Origin: Erwinia persicina NBRC 102418
Lineage (GTDB): Bacteria > Pseudomonadota > Gammaproteobacteria > Enterobacterales > Enterobacteriaceae
Length of the DNA: 64,000 nucleotides
Assembly: GCF_001571305.1 (NCBI RefSeq)
Contig: NZ_BCTN01000006.1
Location: 181,948 to 245,947 of the forward strand
Direction of reading: 5' to 3'
The position numbers were made by a program, and so were the translations under genes. Shown here piece by piece: positions 1 through 8,737 of this stretch (its first letter is position 1; each line of letters starts with the position of its first letter). The notes below the pieces were generated by a model, which saw nothing but the letters and a program-made list of their open reading frames with translations, was not told where the DNA came from and made no database searches.

Positions 1-50
1 CACCGGCACGGTATTTCTGCTGTTTGCTGCCAGGCTGGCATTAAGCCGCC

Positions 51-129
51 GCCCGGGATGAAACCCGGGCCGGCCTGCTGTTTTGGTCAGCCCGCTGCCT
101 GTCATCATGCCCCCGCCATAGCAGGGGCA
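51..129. repeat. Hairpin cluster between recJ and the left edge
   Basis: Three stem-loops lie within 80 bases just beyond the recJ stop. One is a perfect 7-bp stem at 51-57/64-70. The second, at 67-93, has arms ggGCCGGCC and GGTCAGCCC with one mismatch and a T-rich loop, so it looks like a degenerate member of the GGCTGACC hairpin family found elsewhere in the window. The third pairs TGCCCC at 108-113 with GGGGCA at 124-129. They may end or stabilise the recJ transcript. In E. coli prfB follows recJ, but none of it is visible in the first 50 bases. Confidence 0.5.
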
Positions 130-131
130 GA

Positions 132-1853
132 TTACAATGCCCAGAGATGTTCGATAATCAGCTGCACAGTGCGGTTGCCTCGGAACTCATTGACGTCAAG
201 CTTGTACGCCAGCTCGACCTGCCGGACACTCGGATCGGGCCACAGCGTCGTATCAATATTAAAGGCGATGCCGTCCAGCAGCGGCCCGCCGCCCAGCGGC
301 TCAATCATCACTTTAAGATGACGTTCGCCCACCAGTTTCTGCTGTAACAACCTGAACTTACCGTCAAACGTCGGCTCCGGGAACGCCTGCCCCCACGGGC
401 CCGCTTCGCGCAGCAGTTCGGCCGTCGGCAGCGTCAGCTCCTGGGCCATCAGTTCGCCATCGGACCAGATGATCCCCTGCAGAGATTCAGCATCGAGCCA
501 GTCCCCCACCAGTTCAGAAAAACACTGGCGGAAGCGCTCAAAGTTAGCTTCTTCCAGCGACAGGCCTGCCGCCATCGCATGGCCACCAAATTTAATGATC
601 AGCCCCGGATTCAGTGTATCCAGCCGCTCCAGCGCATCGCGCATATGCAGCCCGGCAATTGAGCGTCCCGATCCTTTCAGCGTCCCGTCACCTGCCGGTG
701 CAAAGGCAATCACCGGACGGTTGAAACGCTCTTTCAGACGGGATGCCAGAATGCCGACTACCCCCTGATGCCACTCAGGATGGTACATAGCGATACCCAG
801 CGGCAGCGCTTCGCTGGTGCTTTCCAGTTTATCGCACAGGGCGAGGGCTTCGGACTGCATTCCCTGCTCGATCTCTTTACGCGTCTGGTTCAGCGCGTCG
901 AGCTCGCTGGCCAGCATTCGTGCCTGGCCCAGATCTTCACTCAGCAGCAGCGCCACGCCGACCGACATATCATCCAGTCTTCCTGCCGCATTCAGACGCG
1001 GCCCGAGGGCAAAGCCCAAATCACTGGCAGCGAGCTGACGCGCATCGCGGTTAGCGATTTCCAGCAGTGCGCGAATCCCCGGACGGCACTTACCGGCACG
1101 GATACGACTCAGCCCCTGCCAGACCAGAATACGGTTGTTCGCATCCAGCGGTACCACGTCGGCCACGGTACCCAGCGCCACCAGATCCAGCAGCTCTGCC
1201 AGATTGGGCAGTGGCGTCACCCCGCTGTCGCGCAACTGCGCGCGCAGCGCCAGCATCAGGTAGAACGCCACGCCAACGCCCGCCAGCGACTTGGAGGGAA
1301 AATCACAGTCAGCAAGATTAGGGTTAACGATGGCTGCCGCCTCCGGTAACGTATCACCCGGCAGGTGGTGATCGGTCACGATCACCGCAATGCCTTTCTC
1401 GTTGGCCAGGGTCACCCCGGCGTGTGAGGAGATACCGTTATCTACGGTCAGGATCAGCTGGGCACCACGGGCTGCGGCCTGCTCCACCACTTCCGGGCTC
1501 AGACCATAACCGTCATCAAAACGGTTGGGGACCAGATACTTGACGTTCTGCCCGCCCATGCTGCGCAGTGCCAGCACGGTCAGCGCGGTGCTGGTGGCGC
1601 CGTCGGCATCGAAATCACCGACGATCATAATGCAGAGGTTGTCAGCCAGCGCCTGTTGTAAAAGAGTCGCAGCCGTCTGAATACCACTCAGCGACTGGAA
1701 GGGGTGCAGATATTTCGCCCCCCGCTCCAGCTCACTGGCCTGCTGTATGCCCCGGCGGGCATACAGACGATGTAACAGCGGGTGAAGATCGGCAGGGAGT
1801 GCAGCAGCGTCCGTCGCCTCGCGACGACGGAGTTCAGTTTTACGATTCACCAA
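132..1853 (-). CDS. recJ: Single-stranded-DNA-specific exonuclease RecJ
   Basis: RecJ degrades single-stranded DNA 5' to 3' in RecF-pathway recombination, mismatch repair and base-excision repair. The 573-residue product is close to the E. coli length of 577. The DHH phosphoesterase motifs are clear: DFDADG at residues 80-85, VDNGIS near 137-142 and TDHHLPG at 160-166, supplying the metal-binding aspartates and histidines. A GGHAMAAGL motif marks the DHHA1 domain further on. It is the last gene of an xerD-dsbC-recJ run on the minus strand and begins only two bases after the dsbC stop, so translation is probably coupled. Confidence 0.98.
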   Translation of the reverse strand: MVNRKTELRRREATDAAALPADLHPLLHRLYARRGIQQASELERGAKYLHPFQSLSGIQTAATLLQQALADNLCIMIVGDFDADGATSTALTVLALRSMGGQNVKYLVPNRFDDGYGLSPEVVEQAAARGAQLILTVDNGISSHAGVTLANEKGIAVIVTDHHLPGDTLPEAAAIVNPNLADCDFPSKSLAGVGVAFYLMLALRAQLRDSGVTPLPNLAELLDLVALGTVADVVPLDANNRILVWQGLSRIRAGKCRPGIRALLEIANRDARQLAASDLGFALGPRLNAAGRLDDMSVGVALLLSEDLGQARMLASELDALNQTRKEIEQGMQSEALALCDKLESTSEALPLGIAMYHPEWHQGVVGILASRLKERFNRPVIAFAPAGDGTLKGSGRSIAGLHMRDALERLDTLNPGLIIKFGGHAMAAGLSLEEANFERFRQCFSELVGDWLDAESLQGIIWSDGELMAQELTLPTAELLREAGPWGQAFPEPTFDGKFRLLQQKLVGERHLKVMIEPLGGGPLLDGIAFNIDTTLWPDPSVRQVELAYKLDVNEFRGNRTVQLIIEHLWAL

Positions 1854-1854
1854 C

Positions 1855-2559
1855 TCAGCCGCCGTTTTTCTGGCTATCGAGGAATTTCTTCAGATCCTGC
1901 GGGCTCTGGTAACCCGGGATCATCGTCCCGTTTTCCAGCAGCATTGCCGGCGTGCCCTGAATGCCGTAAAGCACACCTAATTTATACTGTTGACCAATAT
2001 CGATTTTGCCATCAATCGGTGACACTGCCTCGCCTTTCATCGCCGCGTCAAAAGCTTTACGCGGGTCACCCGCCGACCAGATCGATTTCATCTCCTTCGC
2101 CACGTTGCCGTTCATACCCTCACGTGGGAAAGCCAGATAGCGCACGGTGATCCCCAGTGCGTTGTAGTCAGCCATCTGCTCGTGCAGCTTGCGGCAGTAT
2201 CCACAGGTAATATCAGTAAAGACCGTCACCACATACTGCTGCTTAGGTGCTTTATAAACGATCATCTCTTTGCTCAGTGCTTCCACTTTCTTTTCCAGAA
2301 GCTGATTAGTGACGTTGACCGGCTGGCTGCCACTGACGTCATAGAGCGGACCCTGGACAAAATGTTTGCCGTCATCGGTCACGTACAGCACACCGCTTTC
2401 GCTCAATACCGTTTTAAAACCAGGCAGTGGCGAAGGCTGGATCTCGGTCTGCTGTAAGCCCAGCTTACTGAGAGACTGTTTAATGGCGGCATCGTCGGCA
2501 TGGGCCAGTCCACTGGCCAGCGCGATGAGTCCCGAAAGTAACAGGTAGTGCTTCTTCAT
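1855..2559 (-). CDS. dsbC: Periplasmic thiol:disulfide isomerase DsbC, second disulfide missing
   Basis: DsbC reshuffles wrong disulfides in exported proteins and is kept reduced by DsbD. The product has 234 residues. A signal peptide of about 21 residues ends ...LAHA, followed by the dimerisation domain and a thioredoxin domain with the CGYC active site at residues 119-122. The cis-proline region (GTPAM) is present. E. coli DsbC carries a second, structural disulfide (mature Cys141-Cys163). Here those positions read IWSAGDP and PIDGKID, with Ser at residue 162 and no cysteine in the second segment, so both cysteines are absent together. Family assignment is secure. The effect of the loss is inference. 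Confidence 0.97.
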   Translation of the reverse strand: MKKHYLLLSGLIALASGLAHADDAAIKQSLSKLGLQQTEIQPSPLPGFKTVLSESGVLYVTDDGKHFVQGPLYDVSGSQPVNVTNQLLEKKVEALSKEMIVYKAPKQQYVVTVFTDITCGYCRKLHEQMADYNALGITVRYLAFPREGMNGNVAKEMKSIWSAGDPRKAFDAAMKGEAVSPIDGKIDIGQQYKLGVLYGIQGTPAMLLENGTMIPGYQSPQDLKKFLDSQKNGG

Positions 2560-2604
2560 TTCATGTCCTTATAGCCTCACTAAGCGGGCTGTATTTTATA
2601 TCAA

Positions 2605-3498
2605 TCAGGCACGTGGATGATGCTGCTGGTGTAACTGGCGCAGTCGTTCGGTCGCTACGTGCGTGTAAATCTGGGTGGTCGATAAATCGCTGTGACCTAA
2701 CAGCATCTGTACGACACGCAAATCGGCGCCGTGGTTCAACAGATGGGTAGCAAACGCATGGCGCAGCACGTGCGGAGACAGTTTTGCGCTATCGATGCCC
2801 GCCAGTGTGGCGTAATGTTTAATGCGATGCCAGAAAGTTTGCCGGGTCATTTGTTGCGCGCGGTTACTGGGAAACAGTACGTCCAGCGTCTGGCCGTTAA
2901 GCAGCCACGGGCGGCCATACTCAATAAACTGTTCGATCCAGTGAACCGCCTCTTCGCCCATCGGCACCAGCCGCTCTTTATTTCCCTTGCCGATGACGCG
3001 CACCACCCCCTGCCGCAGGCTGATATCGCTCAGGGTCAGCCCCACCAGTTCGGTCACGCGCAGCCCGGTGGCGTAAAGCAGCTCGAGCATCGCTTTATCA
3101 CGCAGCTCAATGGGCTGATCGAGGCAGGGAGCCTGAAGCAGTCTTTCCACCTGCGCTTCAGACAGGTCTTTCGGCAGGCGCTGTGGCAGCTTGGGCGACG
3201 ATAACAACGCACTGGGATCGTCCGCACGCAGCTTTTCACGGTAGAGATACTGGAACAGGCGGCGCATCGCACTGAGCAGGCGTGCCGAACTGGTGGCCTT
3301 GTAGCCCCCCTCAAGCCGTTCCGCCAGGAAGCCCTGTAAAGCTATCGCATCCACGGTCAGCAGCGACAGCTGATGATGCGCCAGCCAGCCGCAGAGCGAC
3401 CGCAGATCAAGACGATATGACGCCACGGTATTTTGCGCCAGATTACGCTCGATCCACAGCGCATCAAGAAACTGCTCAATCAGATCGTTATCCTGCAC
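2605..3498 (-). CDS. xerD: Site-specific tyrosine recombinase XerD
   Basis: XerD works with XerC at the chromosomal dif site, under FtsK control, to resolve chromosome dimers at division. The 297-residue protein has the N-terminal SAM-like core-binding domain (about residues 1-90) and a C-terminal catalytic domain. All catalytic residues can be placed: Arg147, Lys171, His243, Arg246, His269 and the nucleophile Tyr278. The C-terminal tail is nearly identical to E. coli XerD as I recall it. It heads the xerD-dsbC-recJ cluster and is divergent from fldB. Confidence 0.98.
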   Translation of the reverse strand: MQDNDLIEQFLDALWIERNLAQNTVASYRLDLRSLCGWLAHHQLSLLTVDAIALQGFLAERLEGGYKATSSARLLSAMRRLFQYLYREKLRADDPSALLSSPKLPQRLPKDLSEAQVERLLQAPCLDQPIELRDKAMLELLYATGLRVTELVGLTLSDISLRQGVVRVIGKGNKERLVPMGEEAVHWIEQFIEYGRPWLLNGQTLDVLFPSNRAQQMTRQTFWHRIKHYATLAGIDSAKLSPHVLRHAFATHLLNHGADLRVVQMLLGHSDLSTTQIYTHVATERLRQLHQQHHPRA

Positions 3499-3633
3499 CT
3501 CAACCTCTCCAGTCTGTCGTTATCATAACGATGAGTGCGCAACTAAAACCCATTTAATGCTTTAAAAACAGCATGATGACATATCGTACTGTCGTACAAA
3601 GTGCACCCATTATGCCTTATTCCTGCCGCCTTC

Positions 3634-3642
3634 TGATATAAT
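3634..3642 (+). promoter_or_regulatory. Extended -10 promoter of fldB
   Basis: The sequence TGATATAAT gives a perfect TATAAT hexamer (3637-3642) with the TG extension one base upstream. No good -35 hexamer is visible 17 bp further up, which fits an extended -10 promoter. It lies 37 bp before the fldB start codon. Confidence 0.6.
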
Positions 3643-3678
3643 CGCCGGCAGACTTTAGGAAAAACGAGTGCCACTACC

Positions 3679-4197
3679 ATGAATATTGGTCTGTTTTATG
3701 GATCCAGTACCTGCTACACCGAGATGGCCGCCGAGAAGATCCGTGACTTTATCGGGGACGATCTGGTCACGCTGCATAACCTGAAAGACGATTCTCCGGC
3801 GCTGATGGAACAGTACGATTTGCTGATCCTGGGTATTCCGACCTGGGATTTTGGCGAACTGCAGGAAGACTGGGAAGCGATCTGGACAGAACTGCCGCAG
3901 CTTAATTTACAGGGCAAGGTGGTGGCCCTTTACGGCATGGGGGACCAGGGGGAGTACAGCGAATGGTTCCTGGATGCACTGGGGATGCTGCACGAGGTAC
4001 TGGCGCCCTCCGGCGTGCAGTTTGTGGGTTACTGGCCGCTGGAAGGCTACGAGTTTACCAGTAAAAAACCGCTGACCGCCGATGGTAAGCAGTTTGTCGG
4101 TCTGGCGCTGGATGATATCAACCAGTTTGAGCAGACTGACGAACGTATTGCCCAGTGGTGTGAACAGATCCTGACGGAGATGGCCGAACTGCTGTAA
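3679..4197 (+). CDS. fldB: Flavodoxin 2 (FldB)
   Basis: FldB is a long-chain FMN flavodoxin acting as a low-potential electron carrier; in E. coli it belongs to the SoxRS response. The 172-residue product matches the family length. The FMN phosphate loop GSSTCYTE lies at residues 8-15, the 50s loop carries the GIPTWDFGE tryptophan, and the second flavin loop contains LYGMGDQ, typical of flavodoxins. It stands alone between xerD (divergent) and creD (convergent), with its own extended -10 promoter and two hairpins after the stop. Confidence 0.97.
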   Translation: MNIGLFYGSSTCYTEMAAEKIRDFIGDDLVTLHNLKDDSPALMEQYDLLILGIPTWDFGELQEDWEAIWTELPQLNLQGKVVALYGMGDQGEYSEWFLDALGMLHEVLAPSGVQFVGYWPLEGYEFTSKKPLTADGKQFVGLALDDINQFEQTDERIAQWCEQILTEMAELL

Positions 4198-4217
4198 TCG
4201 TGGTGCCCAACACAAAA

Positions 4218-4278
4218 GGGCCGGTCAAAGAGATGACCGGCCCCTGAGCAGGGGCGAACCTTCTGTCACGGTTCGCCC
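4218..4278. terminator. Two consecutive hairpins between fldB and creD
   Basis: A 10-bp perfect stem GGGCCGGTCA/TGACCGGCCC (4218-4227/4234-4243) is followed by a 9-bp perfect stem GGGCGAACC/GGTTCGCCC (4252-4260/4270-4278). They sit between convergent fldB and creD. Neither is followed by a long T-run, so function as a terminator is inferred from position. The first resembles the hairpin family described in the findings. Confidence 0.55.
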
Positions 4279-4294
4279 TGTTGTGTTCAGCCGC

Positions 4295-5656
4295 TTATTT
4301 CCACAGACCGAAACGTCCCTTCCCGTCCTGCCCTGCTTCGCTACTCTCCTGCGGTTTAGCCGCTGCGGACAGCCGGTACCAGTCGATATTACGCGTCAGC
4401 GCCATTACCGCCGCCAGTGCCGCCATCAGCACGCCGGTGCCCAGCAGCAGCGCGCTGTCTTCCGACTGCAGCAGCTGCCACAGCACCGCATCCAGCGCCA
4501 GTACACCGCCAACGAACAGCAGGCTGCGCCGCCATCCCTGCAATACCGCCTGCAGGTAGAAGCCGTTAATGGCTGCACAGGTCAGACTTGCCGTCAGCCA
4601 GGCCAGGTTGAAGCCAATATGCTCAGACAGCGCCAGCAGTACCAGGAAGAACATCACCAGCGACAGCCCCACCAGCAGATACTGCATCGGGTGAACGCGC
4701 AGTGCGGTCAGCGTTTCAAACAGGAAAAACGCCATATAGGTCAGACCGATCAGCAGAATGGCATATTTTACCGCCCGCTGGGTCAGCTGGTACTGGTCAA
4801 CCGGATTGACTACCATCGCGCTGAAGGCCGGGAGCGTTTCTGTACTGACGGTAAAATCATCCCGCACCAGCGAGTTGATGTTGTTAGCAAACCAGCTGCT
4901 CTGCCAGCGCGCCGTAAAACCTTCAGGCGTGATCTGGCGTTGTTCCGGCAGGAAGCTGCCGGTAAAGCCCGGATGCGGCCAGTTGCTCTTCAGATCAAAG
5001 GTGCTGTTTTTACCCAGAGGCACCACTTCCAGCTTCTGTGTTCCCAGCAGTTTGAGCGAGAAGTTCAGCGCCAGGCTTTTCTCCTGTAAAACCTCTGGCG
5101 GCAGCTCAACGTGTAACCCTTCGCTATTGCCCGGAAGCTGGCTACCCGGCTGGAAATCGAACTGCTTATCGCCAATATTCAGCGACGTCACGCTGCTGAT
5201 CCCGCGTGGATCGCCAACGCCCATCACCAGTAGCGGATCGCCCAGAGTGACTCCCGGACGGGTAATATCGGCCAGCTGATCCCGATTAAAGGTGGCATTA
5301 ATGTTGATGCCCGTACGCCAGACCTGCCCCTTGTAAATGCCGACCTTGCGCTCTTCCACCTGCTGATCGCCCGTCACGTTCAGGCTTTCAGGCAGAAAAT
5401 AGCGCAAATGGGTGACCTTTACCGTGACCTCCTTTCCCTCACGCATTTCCGTGACGATTTCGCTCCAGGGAATGGCAATCAGCGGTCCGAACAGGCGCTG
5501 CGGACCGCTGGTGCTCTGGCTGAGCTTGTCTGCCACGTTGTCGCGCCATACGCTGCGCTCGGTGATCAATGTACTGAGCATACTCAGCGGCACCAGCAGC
5601 AGTAACAGGCAGCCGATAAGCGTTAACATTTTCCATAATACGGGGGATTTATTCAT
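4295..5656 (-). CDS. creD: Inner-membrane protein CreD
   Basis: CreD is the main output gene of the CreBC two-component system. In E. coli it affects the envelope and colicin E2 tolerance, and in Aeromonas and Pseudomonas the Cre/Blr system links to beta-lactam response. The 453-residue protein has an N-terminal membrane helix, a large periplasmic region (about residues 35-290) and a run of C-terminal helices beginning around YAILLIGLTYMAFFLFE. The start is supported by an AGGAGA Shine-Dalgarno. A perfect cre-tag lies upstream, between creC and creD. The molecular function of CreD is unknown. Confidence 0.95.
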   Translation of the reverse strand: MNKSPVLWKMLTLIGCLLLLLVPLSMLSTLITERSVWRDNVADKLSQSTSGPQRLFGPLIAIPWSEIVTEMREGKEVTVKVTHLRYFLPESLNVTGDQQVEERKVGIYKGQVWRTGININATFNRDQLADITRPGVTLGDPLLVMGVGDPRGISSVTSLNIGDKQFDFQPGSQLPGNSEGLHVELPPEVLQEKSLALNFSLKLLGTQKLEVVPLGKNSTFDLKSNWPHPGFTGSFLPEQRQITPEGFTARWQSSWFANNINSLVRDDFTVSTETLPAFSAMVVNPVDQYQLTQRAVKYAILLIGLTYMAFFLFETLTALRVHPMQYLLVGLSLVMFFLVLLALSEHIGFNLAWLTASLTCAAINGFYLQAVLQGWRRSLLFVGGVLALDAVLWQLLQSEDSALLLGTGVLMAALAAVMALTRNIDWYRLSAAAKPQESSEAGQDGKGRFGLWK

Positions 5657-5721
5657 GGGCGATTCTCCTGTGTGTATGACGCAGAAGATAGCCCCCCTGA
5701 ATGGGGAGAAAATGAAGTTAT

Positions 5722-5737
5722 GTGAAGAGACGGTGAA
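5722..5737 (-). promoter_or_regulatory. CreB-binding cre-tag upstream of creD
   Basis: Read on the minus strand this is TTCAC-CGTCTC-TTCAC, an exact match to the known CreB direct repeat TTCAC-N6-TTCAC. It lies immediately beyond the creC stop codon and about 65 bp upstream of the creD start, as expected for CreB-activated creD transcription. Confidence 0.85.
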
Positions 5738-5738
5738 G

Positions 5739-7163
5739 TCAGACGTTATTTTTTATCGTTAGTTGCGCACAGACGCCACCTTCCGCCCGGGGGGTTAACG
5801 TGATGCTCCCCTGATGCAGTCGCGCCACTTCGCGGACAAAGGCCAGCCCCAGTCCGCTGCTCTTTTCACCATTGTTGCGCGGCAGCGAATAGAACCGGTC
5901 GAAAATATGAGGCAGTGCATAGTCAGGAATACCGCTGCCACTGTCCAGCACCTGAAAAATCATTTCGTCCGTGCTCTGGCTGACCTCAATACGCACCTCT
6001 CCCGCCAGCGGCGTAAAATCGAGAGCGTTATCCAGTAAATTGGCCAGCGCCTGCTCCAGCAGTAGCGGATCAGCCCGAACGGACAGCCCCACCAGTGCCT
6101 CAGCATCAAAAGTCAGTCGTTTGCCCTGGGCCTGAACCGCCCGGCTGTCGCACAGTCCCGTGACCAGCGGCAGCAGGCTGACGATCTGCCGCTGGATCTC
6201 CGGACGGTTTTCCAGCGTGGCCTGGCGAAGCAGGTTGTCGATAAGCCGCTGCATCCGGATATTTTGTTGCAGGATATTGGCCGAGAAGCGCTGAACCACC
6301 GCAGCAGGGGGGCATTCATGCAGAATCTCTGCCGCCCCCCGGATCGCCGCCAGCGGGCTTTTCAGCTCGTGGGTCAGCGCATGAGCATAATGCTCAATAT
6401 AGCGTTTACCCTCCAGTTTCAGACGCATACTTTCCAGCGCCTGTGCCAGCTTGCGCAACTCACTGCTGTTCATGGCGGGAAGGGGCAGTGCCTCTCCCTG
6501 GGTGACGGAGTCGGCGTAACGCACCAGACGCCCCACGGAACGGTTAATCCACAGCACAAAAGTCAGACCGATCAGCAGCGCGATCCCCAGCAGCGCCGCC
6601 CCTGCCCACAGGATACGACGCTCACTGCGGCGGATCACCGGCACCATGGTGCTGTTGGCCTTCCCGACGCTGAGGACCCCCAGCAGCCTGGCGCCGTCAC
6701 GCACCGGTGCCGCGACATACATGACGGAACTGGCATCATCATCCGGATTACTGCGCGAGCTACGTGCGCCGTATTCACCCCGCAGGGTCAGCAGGACATC
6801 ATTCCAGCGGGAGTAATCCTGACCCAGGGCTACGCCAGCAGAATCGAACAGCACCCTGCCTTTCTCATCGGTCAGATAGACCCGGTACTCATTACGACGC
6901 TTGGCAATCCCACTGATATCCGCCCTGACCGGATAGCCGCGCAGCTGTGAGAAAGCAGCGGCAAGCTGCCCGTTCTGCGGCTGGCCACTGAGAATATCGG
7001 CCCGCGCAAACTGTGCCAGCAGCGTGGCGGTATCCACCAGCGTCCCTTCGGTCGCGCGGCGGACGCCGGGTTTAACTTCTTTAAGAAAAATACTCAGCAC
7101 AAACCACGCGGCCACGGCAACGATCAGAAAATAGCCCAACAGCAAACGCATCCCGATGCGCAT
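5739..7163 (-). CDS. creC: Sensor histidine kinase CreC
   Basis: CreC is the membrane sensor kinase that phosphorylates CreB in response to growth conditions. It has 474 residues, the same length as in E. coli. A first membrane helix spans about residues 8-28, followed by a periplasmic sensor region, a second helix near 186-206, a HAMP-like linker and the HisKA motif THELKSP with His265. The N-box (LLDNALD), G1 box (DSGSGIPD) and G2 box (SSGLGLAF) of the ATPase domain are all present. Its start overlaps the creB stop by one base (TGATG), so the two are translationally coupled. Confidence 0.97.
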   Translation of the reverse strand: MRIGMRLLLGYFLIVAVAAWFVLSIFLKEVKPGVRRATEGTLVDTATLLAQFARADILSGQPQNGQLAAAFSQLRGYPVRADISGIAKRRNEYRVYLTDEKGRVLFDSAGVALGQDYSRWNDVLLTLRGEYGARSSRSNPDDDASSVMYVAAPVRDGARLLGVLSVGKANSTMVPVIRRSERRILWAGAALLGIALLIGLTFVLWINRSVGRLVRYADSVTQGEALPLPAMNSSELRKLAQALESMRLKLEGKRYIEHYAHALTHELKSPLAAIRGAAEILHECPPAAVVQRFSANILQQNIRMQRLIDNLLRQATLENRPEIQRQIVSLLPLVTGLCDSRAVQAQGKRLTFDAEALVGLSVRADPLLLEQALANLLDNALDFTPLAGEVRIEVSQSTDEMIFQVLDSGSGIPDYALPHIFDRFYSLPRNNGEKSSGLGLAFVREVARLHQGSITLTPRAEGGVCAQLTIKNNV

Positions 7164-7858
7164 CAGCCAGCCACCAGGCTGTAGCCGAGGCCGCGATGCG
7201 TCAGCAGCACCTGCTCATGCGGATTGATGTCACGGAGTTTGGCGCGCAGCGTTTTAATATGAGTATCAACAGTGCGATCAAGGCTCTCTTCCGCCTCTTT
7301 CCACACCAGATTCATCAGTTGCTGTCGGGAAAAAACCCGCCCGGGCGACAGCAACAGGGTTTTCAGCAGCAGATATTCATAGCGCGTCAGGGCCAGCGGC
7401 TGCTGGCACCACTCCACACGGGCGGAAGCCTCATCCAGCGTAAAACTGCCAACGTTATACTTTGGCGACTGCGCAATGCGCTGCTGTTTTTGCAGGCGAC
7501 GCAGCAAAGTACGTACCCGGGCACAGACTTCACGTGGCGAAAAAGGTTTAGCGACATAATCATCCGCCCCAATCTCCAGCCCCAGCAGGCGATCAACCTC
7601 TTCACTGCGGGCGGTGAGGAACAGCACAGGCAGATCGGGCTGACTCGCCAGCAGCCGGCGGCACAGCTCAAAGCCGTTGATATCCGGCAGCCCCACATCA
7701 AGGATCACCAGGTCGGGCACTTCCTGCCCCAGTGCATCCAGCATCGGCATCCCTCTGGGGAACCAGCGGGTGGAAAACCCCTCAAGCTGCAGCATATACA
7801 GCAGGGTATCAGCAATGGCCGCTTCATCTTCTACCAGCCACAGGGTCGCGCTACTCAT
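7163..7858 (-). CDS. creB: Response regulator CreB
   Basis: CreB is an OmpR/PhoB-type regulator that binds cre-tags. The receiver domain begins WLVEDEAAIAD, has the phosphoacceptor aspartate in VILDVGLPD and the conserved lysine in YVAKPFSPRE. The winged-helix output domain (RTVDTHIKTLRAKL) is C-terminal. An upstream start is possible, but the ATG at 7858 gives 231 residues, close to E. coli's 229, begins at the receiver fold and has an AAGGAA ribosome site. This start lies inside the end of ygfX (8-base overlap), tying the cre genes to sdhE-ygfX. creA, the first gene of the E. coli operon, is not here. Confidence 0.95.
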   Translation of the reverse strand: MSSATLWLVEDEAAIADTLLYMLQLEGFSTRWFPRGMPMLDALGQEVPDLVILDVGLPDINGFELCRRLLASQPDLPVLFLTARSEEVDRLLGLEIGADDYVAKPFSPREVCARVRTLLRRLQKQQRIAQSPKYNVGSFTLDEASARVEWCQQPLALTRYEYLLLKTLLLSPGRVFSRQQLMNLVWKEAEESLDRTVDTHIKTLRAKLRDINPHEQVLLTHRGLGYSLVAG

Positions 7859-8264
7859 CACGCCATTCCTTTTTACTGAGCAATTGCTGGCGCAAAAGCC
7901 GCCACTCACTGTTATCCATACCATCGGCAAAAAGCCACAACCGTTCATGCCGCCCCTGGTTGTCCCGTAAGGACAGACGCACGGCATGACGGGTCATCCA
8001 TGGCGGTGAAACCATCTGCCACTGTGCCTGATGCCACTGGACGCGACGGCCGCTGAGCAGTACAAAAAGCCCCTGCCAGCGCCGGGTGCGGCGGCAACTG
8101 CGCAGGCACTCCCCCCCTGTCAGCAACAGCAGAGCAACTTTAACCAGCGAGGCTTCGGGAGGCCAGGGTGCCAGCAACAGTAACAGCATCACGCCACCGT
8201 GCAGTAGCAGGGATAAGCTCTGCGCGTGCCGTGAAAGCCGAAGGTTACAGTGGCACCGGACCAC
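7851..8264 (-). CDS. ygfX: YgfX/CptA family inner-membrane protein
   Basis: YgfX is a small membrane protein encoded with SdhE. In E. coli it has been described as the toxin-like partner of SdhE (CptAB), inhibiting FtsZ and MreB, and in Serratia as involved in pigment and succinate dehydrogenase control. The 137-residue product has a hydrophobic hairpin near residues 15-50 ([19 protein letters not shown]) and a hydrophilic tail ending in a WRLLRQQLL segment. It overlaps sdhE by 20 bases and creB by 8, making a tightly packed minus-strand unit. Confidence 0.93.
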   Translation of the reverse strand: MVRCHCNLRLSRHAQSLSLLLHGGVMLLLLLAPWPPEASLVKVALLLLTGGECLRSCRRTRRWQGLFVLLSGRRVQWHQAQWQMVSPPWMTRHAVRLSLRDNQGRHERLWLFADGMDNSEWRLLRQQLLSKKEWRDE

Positions 8265-8511
8265 GTTCTCTGTTTCGGTCCTGGATCAGGGCGACCATGC
8301 GCTTTAACTCGTCATCGGCCGGTTCGCCATGATTCATCAGCCAGTTAAACAGATCGGGATCATCATTCTCCAGCAGGCGAACGAAAAGTTGTTTATCCTG
8401 ATCGTTGAGCGAGTCATATTCATACTCAAAAAACGGCATGATGGAGATATCCAGCTCACGCATACCGCGACGGCATGCCCAGTGAATTCGTGATTTGTTT
8501 GAAATATCCAT
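8245..8511 (-). CDS. sdhE: FAD assembly factor SdhE (CptB)
   Basis: SdhE promotes covalent attachment of FAD to succinate dehydrogenase and fumarate reductase flavoprotein subunits. The 88-residue protein has the exact E. coli length and carries the diagnostic RGxxE motif as RGMRELD, plus the [12 protein letters not shown] segment. It heads an sdhE-ygfX-creB-creC-creD order on the minus strand and is divergent from ygfZ. Confidence 0.97.
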   Translation of the reverse strand: MDISNKSRIHWACRRGMRELDISIMPFFEYEYDSLNDQDKQLFVRLLENDDPDLFNWLMNHGEPADDELKRMVALIQDRNRERGPVPL

Positions 8512-8737
8512 GTCACTCTGTGTCGGTTAACAAAACATGGCGCTCAGTGTACCGCTTTTTTGCTTCACTGTTGATGCAGCAATTTTTCCCCTGCGCGCTG
8601 CAACACAAAACAATGACATGGGTTGCAGGGTTATCACACGTTTTGTGCCGCAATTTCCGGAAACAGGTTGCAAAGCCGGGCTGCTCTTTTAACATGAGAA
8701 ACAAATTTTCATCCCTTGCTGACTTTAGGACTGAACT

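Noticed and set aside
1..58. Hydrophobic open frame running in from the left edge on the plus strand (TGTVFLLFAARLALSRRPG then stop)
   Set aside because: Too short to assign. It could be the end of a membrane protein, but no family match can be claimed from 19 residues, and the E. coli neighbour (prfB) would be on the other strand.
4283..5089. 268-codon plus-strand open frame opposite creD
   Set aside because: Antisense shadow of creD; Gln/Arg-rich, no ribosome site.
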